Shown one piece after another: positions 24,846 through 33,337 of a stretch of DNA of 45,940 nt. This DNA is from Bradyrhizobium sp. 139. Its GTDB lineage: Bacteria > Pseudomonadota > Alphaproteobacteria > Rhizobiales > Xanthobacteraceae. The translations under genes were made by a program, and so were the position numbers. Where the stretch lies: the NCBI RefSeq assembly GCF_023074175.1, contig NZ_JADPKS010000082.1:1-45940 (forward strand), written 5' to 3'. Numbering within the stretch: position 1 is the stretch's first letter; each line of letters opens with the position of its first letter. The notes under the pieces were generated by a model. It was not told the origin of the DNA, made no database searches, and saw only the letters and a list, made by a program, of their open reading frames with translations.

Positions 24846-26393
24846 CTACATCTGGACTTCGATCAGCCGCGGCCCGGGCTCAGCGACGGCTTCGGCCAGC
24901 GCCTTGTTGAACTCGTCGGTGTTGGTGACGGCGCGGCCGGGCACGCCCATGCCCTTGGCCAGGGCCACGAAATCCAGCGTCGGACGGTCGAGCCGGAGCA
25001 TGTCGTTGGCGCGCTGGCCGGGCTCGCCGGCGCCGACATTGTCGAACTCGCCGCGCAGGATCTGGTAGATGCGGTTGGCGAACACGATGGTGACGATGTT
25101 GAGGTTCTCTCGCGCCTGCGTCCACAGCGACTGGATGGTGTACATCGCGCTACCGTCGCCAACCATGCAGATCACCTTGCGGTCCGGGCAGGCGATCGCG
25201 GCGCCGATCGACAGCGGCGTGGAGAAGCCGATCGAGCCGCCCATGTTCTGCAGCCAGTCGTGCGGCGCGGCGGCCGCCGTCGGCGGGAAGAAGGCGCGGC
25301 CGGTGGTCAGCGACTCGTCGACCATGATCGCGTTCTCGGGGATCGCATAGGCGATCGCCTGTGCGATCGAGGCGTGGGTCAGCGCGCCGGTCGGCTTGAG
25401 CAGCTCCTGCGAGGCCTGCGGCTTGACGTCGTTCGCGCTGGCCTTCACGGCGCCGGCGAGCGCCTCAAGAGCTGCGACCGAATTCTCGCCCCAGGAGGTC
25501 ATGCGATGCACGTCGCAGCCCTCGGGCCTCAGCACGCTCGGTTTGTTCGGATAGGCGAAGAACGCCACGGGATCGTCGGACTCGACCAGCACGATGTGGC
25601 GGAATTTCGCCAGCATCGGCAGCGCCTGGTCGATGACATAGTGGATGCGGTCGATCGAGAAGCGGCCGCGGCCGCGTGCCATCCTGGGACGGAAGGTCGG
25701 ACCCATCACGGTGCAGCCGGTCTTGGCGGCGATACGCTCGGCCAGCGCCAGGCCCTGCTCGGTCAGGGCGCTGCCGGTCATCAGCAGCAGCGTGCCCTCG
25801 CCGTCGCCGTGCAGGATTTTTGCGGCCTGCTCGACCGCCTGCGGCGAATAGCTCGCGCGTTGCTGCTCGGCCGGCACCTCGGCGATGCCGTCGGCCTCGT
25901 TCCAGGCGGTGTCGGCGGGCAGGATCAGGGTGGCGATCTGCGGCGGTGCGCTTTTGGCGGCGGCGATCGCCGCGGCGCCGTCAGCGGCGATCGATTTGGA
26001 ATCCGGCGAGGTGCGGACCCAGGACGACATCGGCCGCGCCAAGCCCTCGATGTCGGAGGTCAGCGGCGCGTTGTAGCCGATGTGGTAGATCGCATGCTGG
26101 CCGACGATGTTGACGATGCCGGAATTCGCCTTCTTGGCGTTGTGCAGATTGGCAAGACCGTTGGCGAGGCCGGGGCCGAGATGCAGCAGCGTCGAGGCCG
26201 GCGTGCCCTTCATGCGGAAATAGCCGTCAGCGGCACCGGTCACCACGCCTTCGAACAGGCCGAGGACGCAGCGCATGCCCGGCACGCGATCGAGCGCTGC
26301 GACAAAATGCATCTCGGAGGTGCCTGGGTTAGTGAAGCAGACGTCGACCCCGCCGTTGACCATCGTTCGCACCAGGCTTTCCGCACCGTTCAT
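24846..26393 (-). CDS. Thiamine-diphosphate enzyme, acetolactate-synthase-like
   Basis: 515 residues, with three domains of the pyruvate oxidase/acetolactate synthase fold. The activating Glu is E48 in CVLGLFEGVVTGAADGYFRM. The ThDP/Mg motif is GDGSAMYTIQSLWTQARENL followed by NIVTIVFANRIYQIL, where the usual N-N is A-N. The middle domain (GTLLLMTGSALTEQGLALAE) completes the family length. Automatic annotation would call it acetolactate synthase large subunit, but there is no regulatory subunit or ilvC nearby, so it may act on another 2-keto acid. I start it at ATG 26393 (MNGAESLVRTMV), with GGGAGC upstream; the open frame begins 30 bases earlier. The gene stands alone. Confidence 0.85.
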   Translation of the reverse strand: MNGAESLVRTMVNGGVDVCFTNPGTSEMHFVAALDRVPGMRCVLGLFEGVVTGAADGYFRMKGTPASTLLHLGPGLANGLANLHNAKKANSGIVNIVGQHAIYHIGYNAPLTSDIEGLARPMSSWVRTSPDSKSIAADGAAAIAAAKSAPPQIATLILPADTAWNEADGIAEVPAEQQRASYSPQAVEQAAKILHGDGEGTLLLMTGSALTEQGLALAERIAAKTGCTVMGPTFRPRMARGRGRFSIDRIHYVIDQALPMLAKFRHIVLVESDDPVAFFAYPNKPSVLRPEGCDVHRMTSWGENSVAALEALAGAVKASANDVKPQASQELLKPTGALTHASIAQAIAYAIPENAIMVDESLTTGRAFFPPTAAAAPHDWLQNMGGSIGFSTPLSIGAAIACPDRKVICMVGDGSAMYTIQSLWTQARENLNIVTIVFANRIYQILRGEFDNVGAGEPGQRANDMLRLDRPTLDFVALAKGMGVPGRAVTNTDEFNKALAEAVAEPGPRLIEVQM

Positions 26394-26547
26394 TCCAAAG
26401 CTCCCGCAACCGGCCATGCCCAATAATCCGTCCGATCAATCATTGTTCGCTCGTCTCGTCAAAGCAATAGCCGGGATCGCGGCTCAGCCCCGCGTGACGA
26501 TGCGCCGGTTTGGCTAACGCTTTTCGGCAAATTGGCGTGGTTGCCGA

Positions 26548-26562
26548 ATTGGTAATGCCAAT
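26548..26562. promoter_or_regulatory. Perfect 15-bp inverted repeat upstream of the transpeptidase gene
   Basis: ATTGG-TAATG-CCAAT is a perfect inverted repeat with a 5-bp spacer, about 110 bp before the L,D-transpeptidase start. It could be a regulator site, but no cognate regulator is visible and chance is possible. Confidence 0.3.
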
Positions 26563-26673
26563 CGTTAAGCATGGCTTATTCGTAAAGGGCTTGCCTCACG
26601 GGCCCGTGGCTTGCGAAATGCCGGCAAATATGGCCTGTGGCTTTCGTTGAATCGATTTTTTGTGGGGGAAACA

Positions 26674-27252
26674 ATGATCCGGTTCTTTGCCGCGCCGATT
26701 GCCGCCATCGCACTGCTGTCGGCCACGGCAGGCGGCGCCTTCGCCGAAGAGTTCGACTCGCGCGACATCATGGGCGGCGGCCCGAACTTCTTCCGCGGCG
26801 GCTCGAGCCCGATCCCCCGCACCACCGTCAATTACAACGGCACTTATGCACCCGGCACGATCGTGGTGAACACGACCGAACGGCGGCTCTATCTGGTGCT
26901 CCAGAACGGCCAGGCCTTGCGCTACGGCATCGGCGTCGGCCGCGACGGCTTCCGCTGGGGCGGGGTGCACAGGATCACCGCCAAGAAGGAGTGGCCGGCC
27001 TGGACGCCGCCGTCGCAGATGCTGGCCCGCCGGCCGGACCTGCCGCGCCACATGAAGGGCGGCATCGAGAATCCGCTCGGCGCGCGCGCGATGTATCTGG
27101 GCTCGACGCTCTACCGCATCCACGGCTCCAACGAGCCGGAGACGATCGGCCAGGCGGTCTCCTCGGGCTGCTTCCGCATGACCAATGAGGACGTCAGCGA
27201 CCTCTACGGCCGCGTCTCGGTCGGCACCACCGTGGTCGTGCTGAACAACTAG
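26674..27252 (+). CDS. L,D-transpeptidase (YkuD domain), exported
   Basis: 192 residues. The signal peptide AAPIAAIALLSATAGGAFA ends near residue 24. The YkuD domain covers about 65-190: APGTIVVNTTERRLYLVLQN, then GIGVGRDGFRWGGVHRITAK. The active site is H-G-S-N...S-S-G-C-F-R-M in RIHGSNEPETIGQAVSSGCF, with the catalytic Cys after the conserved SxG and the His about 15 residues before. It works in the periplasm, forming 3-3 peptidoglycan cross-links or attaching proteins to peptidoglycan. The ATG at 26674 is preceded by GGGGGAA and begins the signal peptide; the frame extends upstream to 26611 without these features. Confidence 0.93.
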   Translation: MIRFFAAPIAAIALLSATAGGAFAEEFDSRDIMGGGPNFFRGGSSPIPRTTVNYNGTYAPGTIVVNTTERRLYLVLQNGQALRYGIGVGRDGFRWGGVHRITAKKEWPAWTPPSQMLARRPDLPRHMKGGIENPLGARAMYLGSTLYRIHGSNEPETIGQAVSSGCFRMTNEDVSDLYGRVSVGTTVVVLNN

Positions 27253-27300
27253 CCGTCGGCGAGCTGCGGGAACCCGCAGGGCGCGTGAATATGCGGTCTT

Positions 27301-28152
27301 GTGCGCGCGAGGCGAATGCGGCAGCGTCGACTAGCAATGAGCGCATTGGCCCCGCCTTCGTCCGGCTTTCGCATCGCCCTGCTGGTGCTCGCCACCTTCG
27401 CGTTCGCCCCTGACACCGCTACCATCGCGGGCGCGGGCGAATTGCCCGCGATCGCCTCGCGCCAGCGTGCCGAGAAGAAGAGCTTTACCGACGCCGAGAT
27501 CGTCGAGGGCTTTCTGAAGATCGCAATCGGCGCCGAATTCCACCTCGCCGGCCGCGTCGACCGCATCCGCAGGTTCGACGGGCCGGTGCGCGTGTACGCC
27601 GAGAGCGACCGCGCCGACCGCAAGGCGCAGCTCGCCAAGATCGTGGCCGACATCGGCGCCCGCGTGCAGCATCTCGACATCGCCATGACCAGCACCAGCG
27701 AGGCGGCGAATGTGCGGGTGAAGCTCGTGCGCGACCGCGACCTGTTTCGCACGATGTCCAGTTTCTACGGCGCCGAGAAAGCGCGCGAGATCCGCACCTC
27801 GCTCGATCCGCAATGCCTGTCCGGCTTCCGCAAGAACGACAATTTCGAAATCGAGCATTCCGACGCGATCCTCACCGTCGACAACGGCGATTTCGTCTTC
27901 CTCGACTGCGCCTATGAGGAGCTGCTGCAATCGCTCGGCCCGATCAACGACACCACCAGCGTGCCCTGGACCATGTTCAACGACAATGTGTCGATGGGCT
28001 ATTTCGACGTCTACGACCAGTACATCCTCAACCTGCTTTACGATCCCCGCATCAAGCCCGGCATGACCGTGCAGGAGGTCAAGGCGGTGCTGCCCGACGT
28101 GCTCACCGATGTGCGCATTTGGGTGAAGCGCGTGAACGATCTGAAGGAGTGA
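27301..28152 (+). CDS. DUF2927 domain protein, probably exported
   Basis: Up to 283 residues from a GTG at 27301. ATGs at 27316 and 27337 are likely alternatives, since the hydrophobic segment FRIALLVLATFAFAPDTATI, a signal peptide or anchor, follows them. The DUF2927 part runs from about 60 to 265: FTDAEIVEGFLKIAIGAEFH, then LSGFRKNDNFEIEHSDAILT, ELLQSLGPINDTTSVPWTMF, and the very typical MGYFDVYDQYILNLLYDPRI KPGMT. The family is secreted and uncharacterised; a metalloprotease-like fold has been suggested, but I see no clear HExxH here. It is convergent with the methyltransferase gene across a family B repeat. Confidence 0.85.
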   Translation: MRARRMRQRRLAMSALAPPSSGFRIALLVLATFAFAPDTATIAGAGELPAIASRQRAEKKSFTDAEIVEGFLKIAIGAEFHLAGRVDRIRRFDGPVRVYAESDRADRKAQLAKIVADIGARVQHLDIAMTSTSEAANVRVKLVRDRDLFRTMSSFYGAEKAREIRTSLDPQCLSGFRKNDNFEIEHSDAILTVDNGDFVFLDCAYEELLQSLGPINDTTSVPWTMFNDNVSMGYFDVYDQYILNLLYDPRIKPGMTVQEVKAVLPDVLTDVRIWVKRVNDLKE

Positions 28153-28161
28153 AGCGTTCTT

Positions 28162-28308
28162 CCTTCTCCCCTTGTGGGAGAAGGTGGCGCGAAGCGCCGG
28201 ATGAGGGGTTCTATCCGCGATCCATATCTCACACCCGTTATGCGGACAGAACCCCTCATCCGTCTCGCCGCTGCGCGGCGATCCACCTTCTCCCACAAGG
28301 GGAGAAGG
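28162..28308. repeat. Intergenic inverted repeat, family B
   Basis: The arm 28162-28209 (CCTTCTCCCCTTGTGGGAGA then AGGTGGCGCGAAGCGCCGG and ATGAGGGGT) and arm 28250-28308 (its near reverse complement) surround a short spacer. Each arm also folds on itself. Related elements are at 33273-33320 and, as variants, at 34011-34142 and 38045-38217. Placed between convergent genes, it could end both transcripts. Confidence 0.85.
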
Positions 28309-28347
28309 AAAAAGCAGTCGCGATCGCGGCTGCTTATCGTCGCCTCC

Positions 28348-29154
28348 TCACATCTTCCTTGCCTTGGTCATCAGGAATTGCTGGCGCATCACGTTGTTGC
28401 CGCCATCGAAATACTCCGAGATCAGCGCCTCGAACTCTGCGCGGAAGCTCCTCAGCCTGTCCGGCTCGTCCTTGTACTGGGCAATGAGCTTGATCAGCGG
28501 CCCGATCGTCGTCTCCATGGTTCGGCGGAAGTGCTGTGGGCTGAGTGCAGAGGGCGTCATGATGTCCATCTCGAAGGCGATATCCTTCACTTTCCCTGCG
28601 AGGCGCTCGACGACGATCTTCGGATCCCCCCACGACACCGGTGATGCGACGCCCTCGGGCGGCGGCAGATGGCGGCCGATCAGCGCGAACATCCGTCCGA
28701 CATAGAGATGCGGCGGCCAGGTGGAGAAGGCGATGGTGCCGCCGGGCTTCAGCACCCGCAGCATCTCGCCGATGGCAACCTCCGGACGGGGTGCGAACAT
28801 GTGACCGAACTGGCTGAGCACCAGGTCGAACTCGTTGTCGCCGTAGGGCAAGCTTTCGGCGTCGCCGTCGGCGAAGTCGACATCGAGGTTCGCTAGCTGC
28901 GCGTGCTCGCGGGCGCGCTCGATCAAGACCGGCGACAGGTCGAGACCTCTGACTTTCGCACCGCGACGCGCCGCCGTGATGGCAACAACGCCGGTGCCGC
29001 ATCCGACGTCGAGCAGTCTTTGGCCGGGCGCAGCGCTGGCGAAACTCACGAGCCTGGCTGCCGATGGTGTCGTGAACACCTCCATCGGCGTGAACAGCGA
29101 CCAGGCCTCCTTCTGGACTGCCTTGAAACCGGCAAACGGGTCTTGTGCGGTCAT
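28348..29154 (-). CDS. Class I SAM methyltransferase, UbiE-like
   Basis: 268 residues. Motif I is RLLDVGCGTGVVAITAARRG (about 45-64), motif II GLDLSPVLIERAREHAQ, then ADGDAESLPYGDNEFDLVLS and the post-II block EMLRVLKPGGTIAFSTWPPH. The C-terminal half (LSPQHFRRTMETTIGPLIKL) is an unspecific cap. Family members methylate small molecules such as quinone precursors or sterol-like lipids; neighbours give no hint of the substrate. The ATG at 29154 is preceded by GGGAGAG. The gene is 87 bp from the threonine-synthase-like gene on the same strand, so the two may share a transcript. Confidence 0.88.
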   Translation of the reverse strand: MTAQDPFAGFKAVQKEAWSLFTPMEVFTTPSAARLVSFASAAPGQRLLDVGCGTGVVAITAARRGAKVRGLDLSPVLIERAREHAQLANLDVDFADGDAESLPYGDNEFDLVLSQFGHMFAPRPEVAIGEMLRVLKPGGTIAFSTWPPHLYVGRMFALIGRHLPPPEGVASPVSWGDPKIVVERLAGKVKDIAFEMDIMTPSALSPQHFRRTMETTIGPLIKLIAQYKDEPDRLRSFRAEFEALISEYFDGGNNVMRQQFLMTKARKM

Positions 29155-29241
29155 GGAACTCTCCCTTGCGCGAGGTCGGCCTTCATGAGGCTGGCGAAGG
29201 TGGCGGAAGGTTCAACACAATGAGAACGGCGGTCGCCAGCC

Positions 29242-30369
29242 CTACTGCACGAGATCCGCGACGGTGGTCGCAGCCTTGAGGCCGGTGCCGGTGAGGACTG
29301 CGACCGTGGTCTCCTTCGCTTTGATGGCACCGGTAGCGGATAGTTTTTCCAGCGCGGCGGCCGCGCTGGCGCTGGTCGGCTCGGCGAACAGGCCCTGCCG
29401 TGCGAGACGACGCAGGGCGGCGACGATCTCATGCTCGGTGAGCGCAACGGTACCGCCGCCGCTCTCGCGCAAGGCGGCGATGATCTCGCGCAGGCGCAGG
29501 GGATGCTTGATGGCGGTACCTTCGGCGATGGTTTTTTGCACCTCGCGCGGCACCGGCGTATCGACGCCGGCCTGAAAACTCGCATCGATCGGCGAGCAGT
29601 TTTGCGGCTGCGCCGCGAACAGGCGCGGCAGCTTTGCGATCTGGCCGACCCTGAGCAACTCGCGGAAGCCGAAGGCGCAGCCGAGCAGAGAGCTGCCGGC
29701 GCCGACGGGGACGATGACGTTGTCGGGCGCGCGAAAACCGAGGTCTTCCCAGATCTCATAGGCCAGCGACTTGGTGCCTTCCAGAAAGAAGGGCTGCCAA
29801 TTGTGGCTGGCGTAAAAAGTCTTGTGCGACTGGCGGATGGCCTCGGCCTCCGATTCCTCACGCGGGCCTTCAACGAGCTGCACCGCGGCGCCATAGGCGC
29901 GGACCTGCGCGATCTTGGCCGGCGACGTCGAGGCCGGCGCCAGTATCTTCACACGCATGCCGCCGGCGGCGCCGAGCCCGGCCATCGACGAGCCGCCATT
30001 GCCGGAGCTGTCCTCCAAAATGGCGTCGACGCCGATCTGCCGCAGGAACGACAGCATCACCGCCGAGCCCCTGTCCTTGAAGCTGCCGGTCGGATTGAAC
30101 CATTCGAGCTTGAACAGCGGGCGCAGGTCACCCCAGGCCTGCGCGACCAGTGGCGTGCAGCCTTCGCCCAGCGTGATCGGATTTTTGATATCCACCGGCA
30201 GCGCCGCGCGGTAGCGCCAGAGCGACCGCGTCCGGGGCTCGATCTCCTCGCGCGACAGCCCCGGCCCCGGGGTCACCAGCAGCGGCGTGCGTTCGTCCGA
30301 GCACCAGCGCGGCTGGTCGAGCGGATAGAGCTGTCCGTTGCGGGGATCGACGTAGCTGACGGCAGGCAT
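29242..30369 (-). CDS. PLP-dependent threonine-synthase-like enzyme
   Basis: 375 residues of the fold type II PLP family. The internal aldimine Lys is in LEWFNPTGSFKDRGSAVML (about residue 90). The phosphate-binding glycine loop is VPVGAGSSLLG, and the Asn/Ser contacts are in EDSSGNGGSSMAGLGAA. An N-terminal YVDPRNGQLYPLDQPRWCSD and LGEGCTPLV resemble threonine synthase and its cysteate/diaminopropionate relatives. True threonine synthase is usually part of the thr pathway elsewhere, so this paralogue may catalyse another beta-replacement or elimination. The ATG at 30369 has GGAG upstream. A GntR-type operator palindrome lies 35 bp before the start, so regulation by such a repressor is likely. 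Confidence 0.85.
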   Translation of the reverse strand: MPAVSYVDPRNGQLYPLDQPRWCSDERTPLLVTPGPGLSREEIEPRTRSLWRYRAALPVDIKNPITLGEGCTPLVAQAWGDLRPLFKLEWFNPTGSFKDRGSAVMLSFLRQIGVDAILEDSSGNGGSSMAGLGAAGGMRVKILAPASTSPAKIAQVRAYGAAVQLVEGPREESEAEAIRQSHKTFYASHNWQPFFLEGTKSLAYEIWEDLGFRAPDNVIVPVGAGSSLLGCAFGFRELLRVGQIAKLPRLFAAQPQNCSPIDASFQAGVDTPVPREVQKTIAEGTAIKHPLRLREIIAALRESGGGTVALTEHEIVAALRRLARQGLFAEPTSASAAAALEKLSATGAIKAKETTVAVLTGTGLKAATTVADLVQ

Positions 30370-30403
30370 GGCGGTCTCCAGGGCAAAGAGCGATCTATAC
30401 GAT

Positions 30404-30414
30404 TGGTCTGACCA
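30404..30414. promoter_or_regulatory. GntR (FadR/PdhR subgroup)-type operator
   Basis: TGGTCTGACCA is a perfect palindrome with one central base and matches the TGGT-N3-ACCA consensus of FCD-domain GntR repressors. Read leftward it is followed by TATAGAT, a -10-like box, about 35 bp before the threonine-synthase-like start. No gntR gene is in the window. The rest of 30370-30740 is non-coding. TTGTCT at 30615-30620 and TACAAT at 30636-30641 form a weak promoter candidate for the rightward urc genes. Confidence 0.55.
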
Positions 30415-30740
30415 TACGTCTTGTCCAGAACTTGACGCCCTCCGCGCCAACGACGCGCCGCTCCTTGAAATGGAGAAAACAACAATATTTCAATCTCTTA
30501 GAGAGATCGCGCAGGCAGAACCGTGACTTCGGGAGCTGCGTTCAGGCGAGCTCTGCCGGCTCGCTGGGGACGGAAATTCGGCTCGAACGGCCCCGCTCGC
30601 GCATCACGATTAACTTGTCTGTCGCGGCTGGCCGCTACAATATGTCAGATTGAGCTCGCGTCGTCGGTGGATCCGTACCGGCAGCGCGACCGAGCCAGGC
30701 CCGTCCGAGCGGCGGGCCGTTGGCTTTTTGGAGTTTGGTC

Positions 30741-31997
30741 ATGAGCCGCGCCAACCGTACCGACCACATCCGCCTCACCTCCCATCCGGAGCCGGGCAAA
30801 AAGGCCGCCTTTCCGATTCACTGGGGCGCCGCGGATGCGCGCGCCCGCGGGCCGATCATCGGCACGGTGTCGCGTGCGCAGGATCGCAACGTCATCGGCA
30901 GCCATGGCGGCTCCTACGCGATGTACCGGGCGCTCGCGGTGTCCGCCGGCGCGCTCGATCCGATCCGCCGTCCCGACCTCACCAACACCTTTCCGGCGGC
31001 GACCATTGGCCCTTTTCCGCAATGGAGCGATCCCGCCAAGATCGTCGCGCTCGATCCGTGGGGGCATCTGGTCGCCGAGAATTTTCGCACCGAGATCGCC
31101 GAAGGCCTGGACATCAGGCCGAGCATCGCGGTGACCCGCGCGCGGCTCGACCTGCCGGAGATCCGCGAGGCGCTGGCCGCAAAACGGCTGCGCGCCGATG
31201 GCGAGGTCGTGCACGCCAATGGCAGCGTGTCGGTGGTGAAGATCGCCATCGACCCGGTCTGGTATCTGCCGGGCCTTGCGACGCGCTTCGGCACCAATGA
31301 GACCGATCTGCGGCGCACGCTGTTCGAGCAGACCGCCGGCATGTTCCCCGAACTGGTGACGCGGCCGGACATGAAGGTGTTCCTGCCGCCGATCGGCGGC
31401 ACCACCGTGTACATGTTCGGCGATGTCACCAAGCTGCCGGACCACCGTACAAAAATCACCTGCCGCGTGCATGACGAGTGCAACGGCTCCGACGTGTTCG
31501 GCTCCGACATCTGCACCTGCCGGCCCTATCTCATCCACGGCATCGAGGAATCCGCGCGTGGCGCGCAGGAGGACGGGCTCGGGCTCGTCATCTATAACCG
31601 CAAGGAAGGCCGCGCGCTCGGCGAGGTTACCAAGTTCCTGGTCTACAATGCCCGCAAGCGCCAGGAGGACGGCGATGCAGCCGCCGCCTATTTCGAGCGC
31701 ACCGAATGCGTCGCCGGCGTCCAGGACGCGCGCTTCCAGCAATTGATGCCGGACACGATCCACTGGCTCGGCTTGAAGCGCATCGACCGCTTCCTGTCGA
31801 TGAGCGACATGAAACACGATGCGTTGACCTCGCAGGGCATCGACATCGTCGAACGCGTGCCGATCCCGCCGGAGCTGATTCCGGCCGATGCCTATGTCGA
31901 GATCGCCGCGAAGAAGGCCGCCGGATATTACTCCGAGGAGATTCCAGCGGCAGAGGATCTGATCGGCACCGTCGGCCGCTCGCTGGAAAAATATTGA
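30741..31997 (+). CDS. URC1-type GTP cyclohydrolase II homologue (uracil catabolism)
   Basis: 418 residues. The C-terminal half is a GTP cyclohydrolase II-like domain with three zinc-ligand cysteines, C247, C258 and C260, in HDECNGSDVFGSDICTCRPY. GLGLVIYNRKEGRALGEVTK follows, a variant of the catalytic stretch. The N-terminal half (about 1-200) is an extension that riboflavin-pathway RibA lacks. It is followed 7 bp later by a DUF1688 gene and then uracil phosphoribosyltransferase. That set defines the URC pathway known from the yeast Lachancea kluyveri and some bacteria. It is therefore predicted to act on a uracil-derived ribonucleotide, not on GTP for riboflavin. ATG 30741 has GGAG upstream. 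Confidence 0.88.
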   Translation: MSRANRTDHIRLTSHPEPGKKAAFPIHWGAADARARGPIIGTVSRAQDRNVIGSHGGSYAMYRALAVSAGALDPIRRPDLTNTFPAATIGPFPQWSDPAKIVALDPWGHLVAENFRTEIAEGLDIRPSIAVTRARLDLPEIREALAAKRLRADGEVVHANGSVSVVKIAIDPVWYLPGLATRFGTNETDLRRTLFEQTAGMFPELVTRPDMKVFLPPIGGTTVYMFGDVTKLPDHRTKITCRVHDECNGSDVFGSDICTCRPYLIHGIEESARGAQEDGLGLVIYNRKEGRALGEVTKFLVYNARKRQEDGDAAAAYFERTECVAGVQDARFQQLMPDTIHWLGLKRIDRFLSMSDMKHDALTSQGIDIVERVPIPPELIPADAYVEIAAKKAAGYYSEEIPAAEDLIGTVGRSLEKY

Positions 31998-32004
31998 TCA
32001 ATTG

Positions 32005-33243
32005 ATGGCGGACGCTTTGGAACTGCATGCACGTTCGCTGCTCACCGCATCAGCAGTGCGCGCGCGGGCCGGGCAGATGCTCGAGATCGGCCTCGCTGGC
32101 GGGCTCCAGCACTTCACGATCGACCTCGGCCGCATGGATGGCGTGGCGGAGGCCGTGGTCGCGGTGACGCGCGGGGCCTATCCGACACTGGAGATTCCCT
32201 TCCACGCGCGCTGGCGGCATTTTGTGCTCGGCGGCGTCGACCGCTGGACACGGCTTGCGGACGCGGCCTCGTGGCCGGATCGTGCCGCGCGGGCGCGCGC
32301 CGAGTTCGACCTCGCAATCGTCAGCGTACTGCTTGATGCAGGTGCCGGCGCTGCCTGGCGATATCGCGACGCGGTGACGGGTGATGGCATCGGCCGATCC
32401 GAGGGGCTTGCCATCGCAAGCCTCGACATGTTCGCGAACGGCCTGTTCTCCGGCGAGGCCCGCGCGCCGTTCCGGGTCGATGCGGACGTGCTCGCAAAGC
32501 TGCCGCTCGCCGCGCTCACATCCGCGTTTCAGGTGAGCGATGCCAATCCGCTGCTCGGGCTTGAGGGACGCACCGATCTGTTGCGCCGTCTGGGCAAGCT
32601 GGTAGGCGAGCGCGCGAAAATTTTCGGCTTGCACGATACGCCGCGGCCGGGCGGCCTGTTCGACCACATCGCGGCGCAGGCGAACAACGGCGCGCTTCCC
32701 GCACCTGCCATCCTGTCCGCCGTGCTGAACCAGCTCGGGCCGATCTGGCCCTCTCGGCTCGCGCTTGCGGGGATTCCACTCGGCGATTGCTGGCGCCATC
32801 CGGCCATCAAGACGGACGACGAAACGGCGGGCCTCGTGCCCCTGCACAAGCTGTCGCAATGGCTGAGCTATTCGCTGATCGAACCGCTCCAGCGCGCCGG
32901 ATTTGATGTCACCGACATCGACGGACTGACCGGGCTTGCCGAATATCGCAATGGCGGCCTGTTCGTCGATCACGAGGTTCTGCGCCTGCGCGATGCCGCG
33001 GACGCCGGGCGTGCACACGCGGTCGACTCGCTGCTCGTGGTGGAGTGGCGCGCACTGACCGTCGCGCTGCTGGATCGGCTTGCGGAGCGCATTCGTGCAA
33101 AACTCGGCCGCACGCCCGAGACGTTGCCGCTGGCCAGCATTCTGGAAGGCGGTACATGGGCCGCAGGCCGCGCCATCGCCTTCGCGCGCCGCCCCGACGG
33201 TGCGCCGCCGCTCAAGGTGATCAGCGACGGCACGGTGTTTTAA
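32005..33243 (+). CDS. DUF1688 protein, URC4/Urg3-type (uracil catabolism)
   Basis: 412 residues, no membrane segments. It has the features of the DUF1688 family: ARSLLTASAVRARAGQMLEI near the start, YPTLEIPFHARWRHFVLGGV, VSVLLDAGAGAAWRYRDAVT, HKLSQWLSYSLIEPLQRAGF and the GLFVDHEVLRLRD region. The family equals yeast URC4, required for growth on uracil by the reductive-independent URC route; its chemistry was unknown in the literature I know. The ATG at 32005 follows the URC1 stop by 7 bp, so the two are translationally close. It probably shares a transcript with the upstream and downstream genes. Cytoplasmic. Confidence 0.9.
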   Translation: MADALELHARSLLTASAVRARAGQMLEIGLAGGLQHFTIDLGRMDGVAEAVVAVTRGAYPTLEIPFHARWRHFVLGGVDRWTRLADAASWPDRAARARAEFDLAIVSVLLDAGAGAAWRYRDAVTGDGIGRSEGLAIASLDMFANGLFSGEARAPFRVDADVLAKLPLAALTSAFQVSDANPLLGLEGRTDLLRRLGKLVGERAKIFGLHDTPRPGGLFDHIAAQANNGALPAPAILSAVLNQLGPIWPSRLALAGIPLGDCWRHPAIKTDDETAGLVPLHKLSQWLSYSLIEPLQRAGFDVTDIDGLTGLAEYRNGGLFVDHEVLRLRDAADAGRAHAVDSLLVVEWRALTVALLDRLAERIRAKLGRTPETLPLASILEGGTWAAGRAIAFARRPDGAPPLKVISDGTVF

Positions 33244-33272
33244 TATCCAGATCGTTTGAGTTCGCGGCAACG

Positions 33273-33320
33273 ACCCCTCATCCGGCGCTTCGCGCCACCT
33301 TCTCCCACAAGGGGAGAAGG
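33273..33320. repeat. Single-arm family B repeat inside the urc operon
   Basis: One family B arm (ACCCCTCATCCGGCGCTTCG continuing to AAGGGGAGAAGG) lies between the DUF1688 and uracil phosphoribosyltransferase genes. It contains two small hairpins. It could lower or stabilise the mRNA between operon genes. Confidence 0.75.
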
Positions 33321-33337
33321 AAGAAAGGCATCCCATC

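Noticed and set aside
24786..26426. 546-codon plus-strand frame opposite the ThDP enzyme
   Set aside because: The minus-strand product has complete ThDP motifs; the plus frame is Arg/Gly/His-rich, as expected for a shadow.
28162..28308. CRISPR array
   Set aside because: The repeats are inverted arms with one spacer, not regularly spaced direct repeats; no cas gene is present anywhere in the window.
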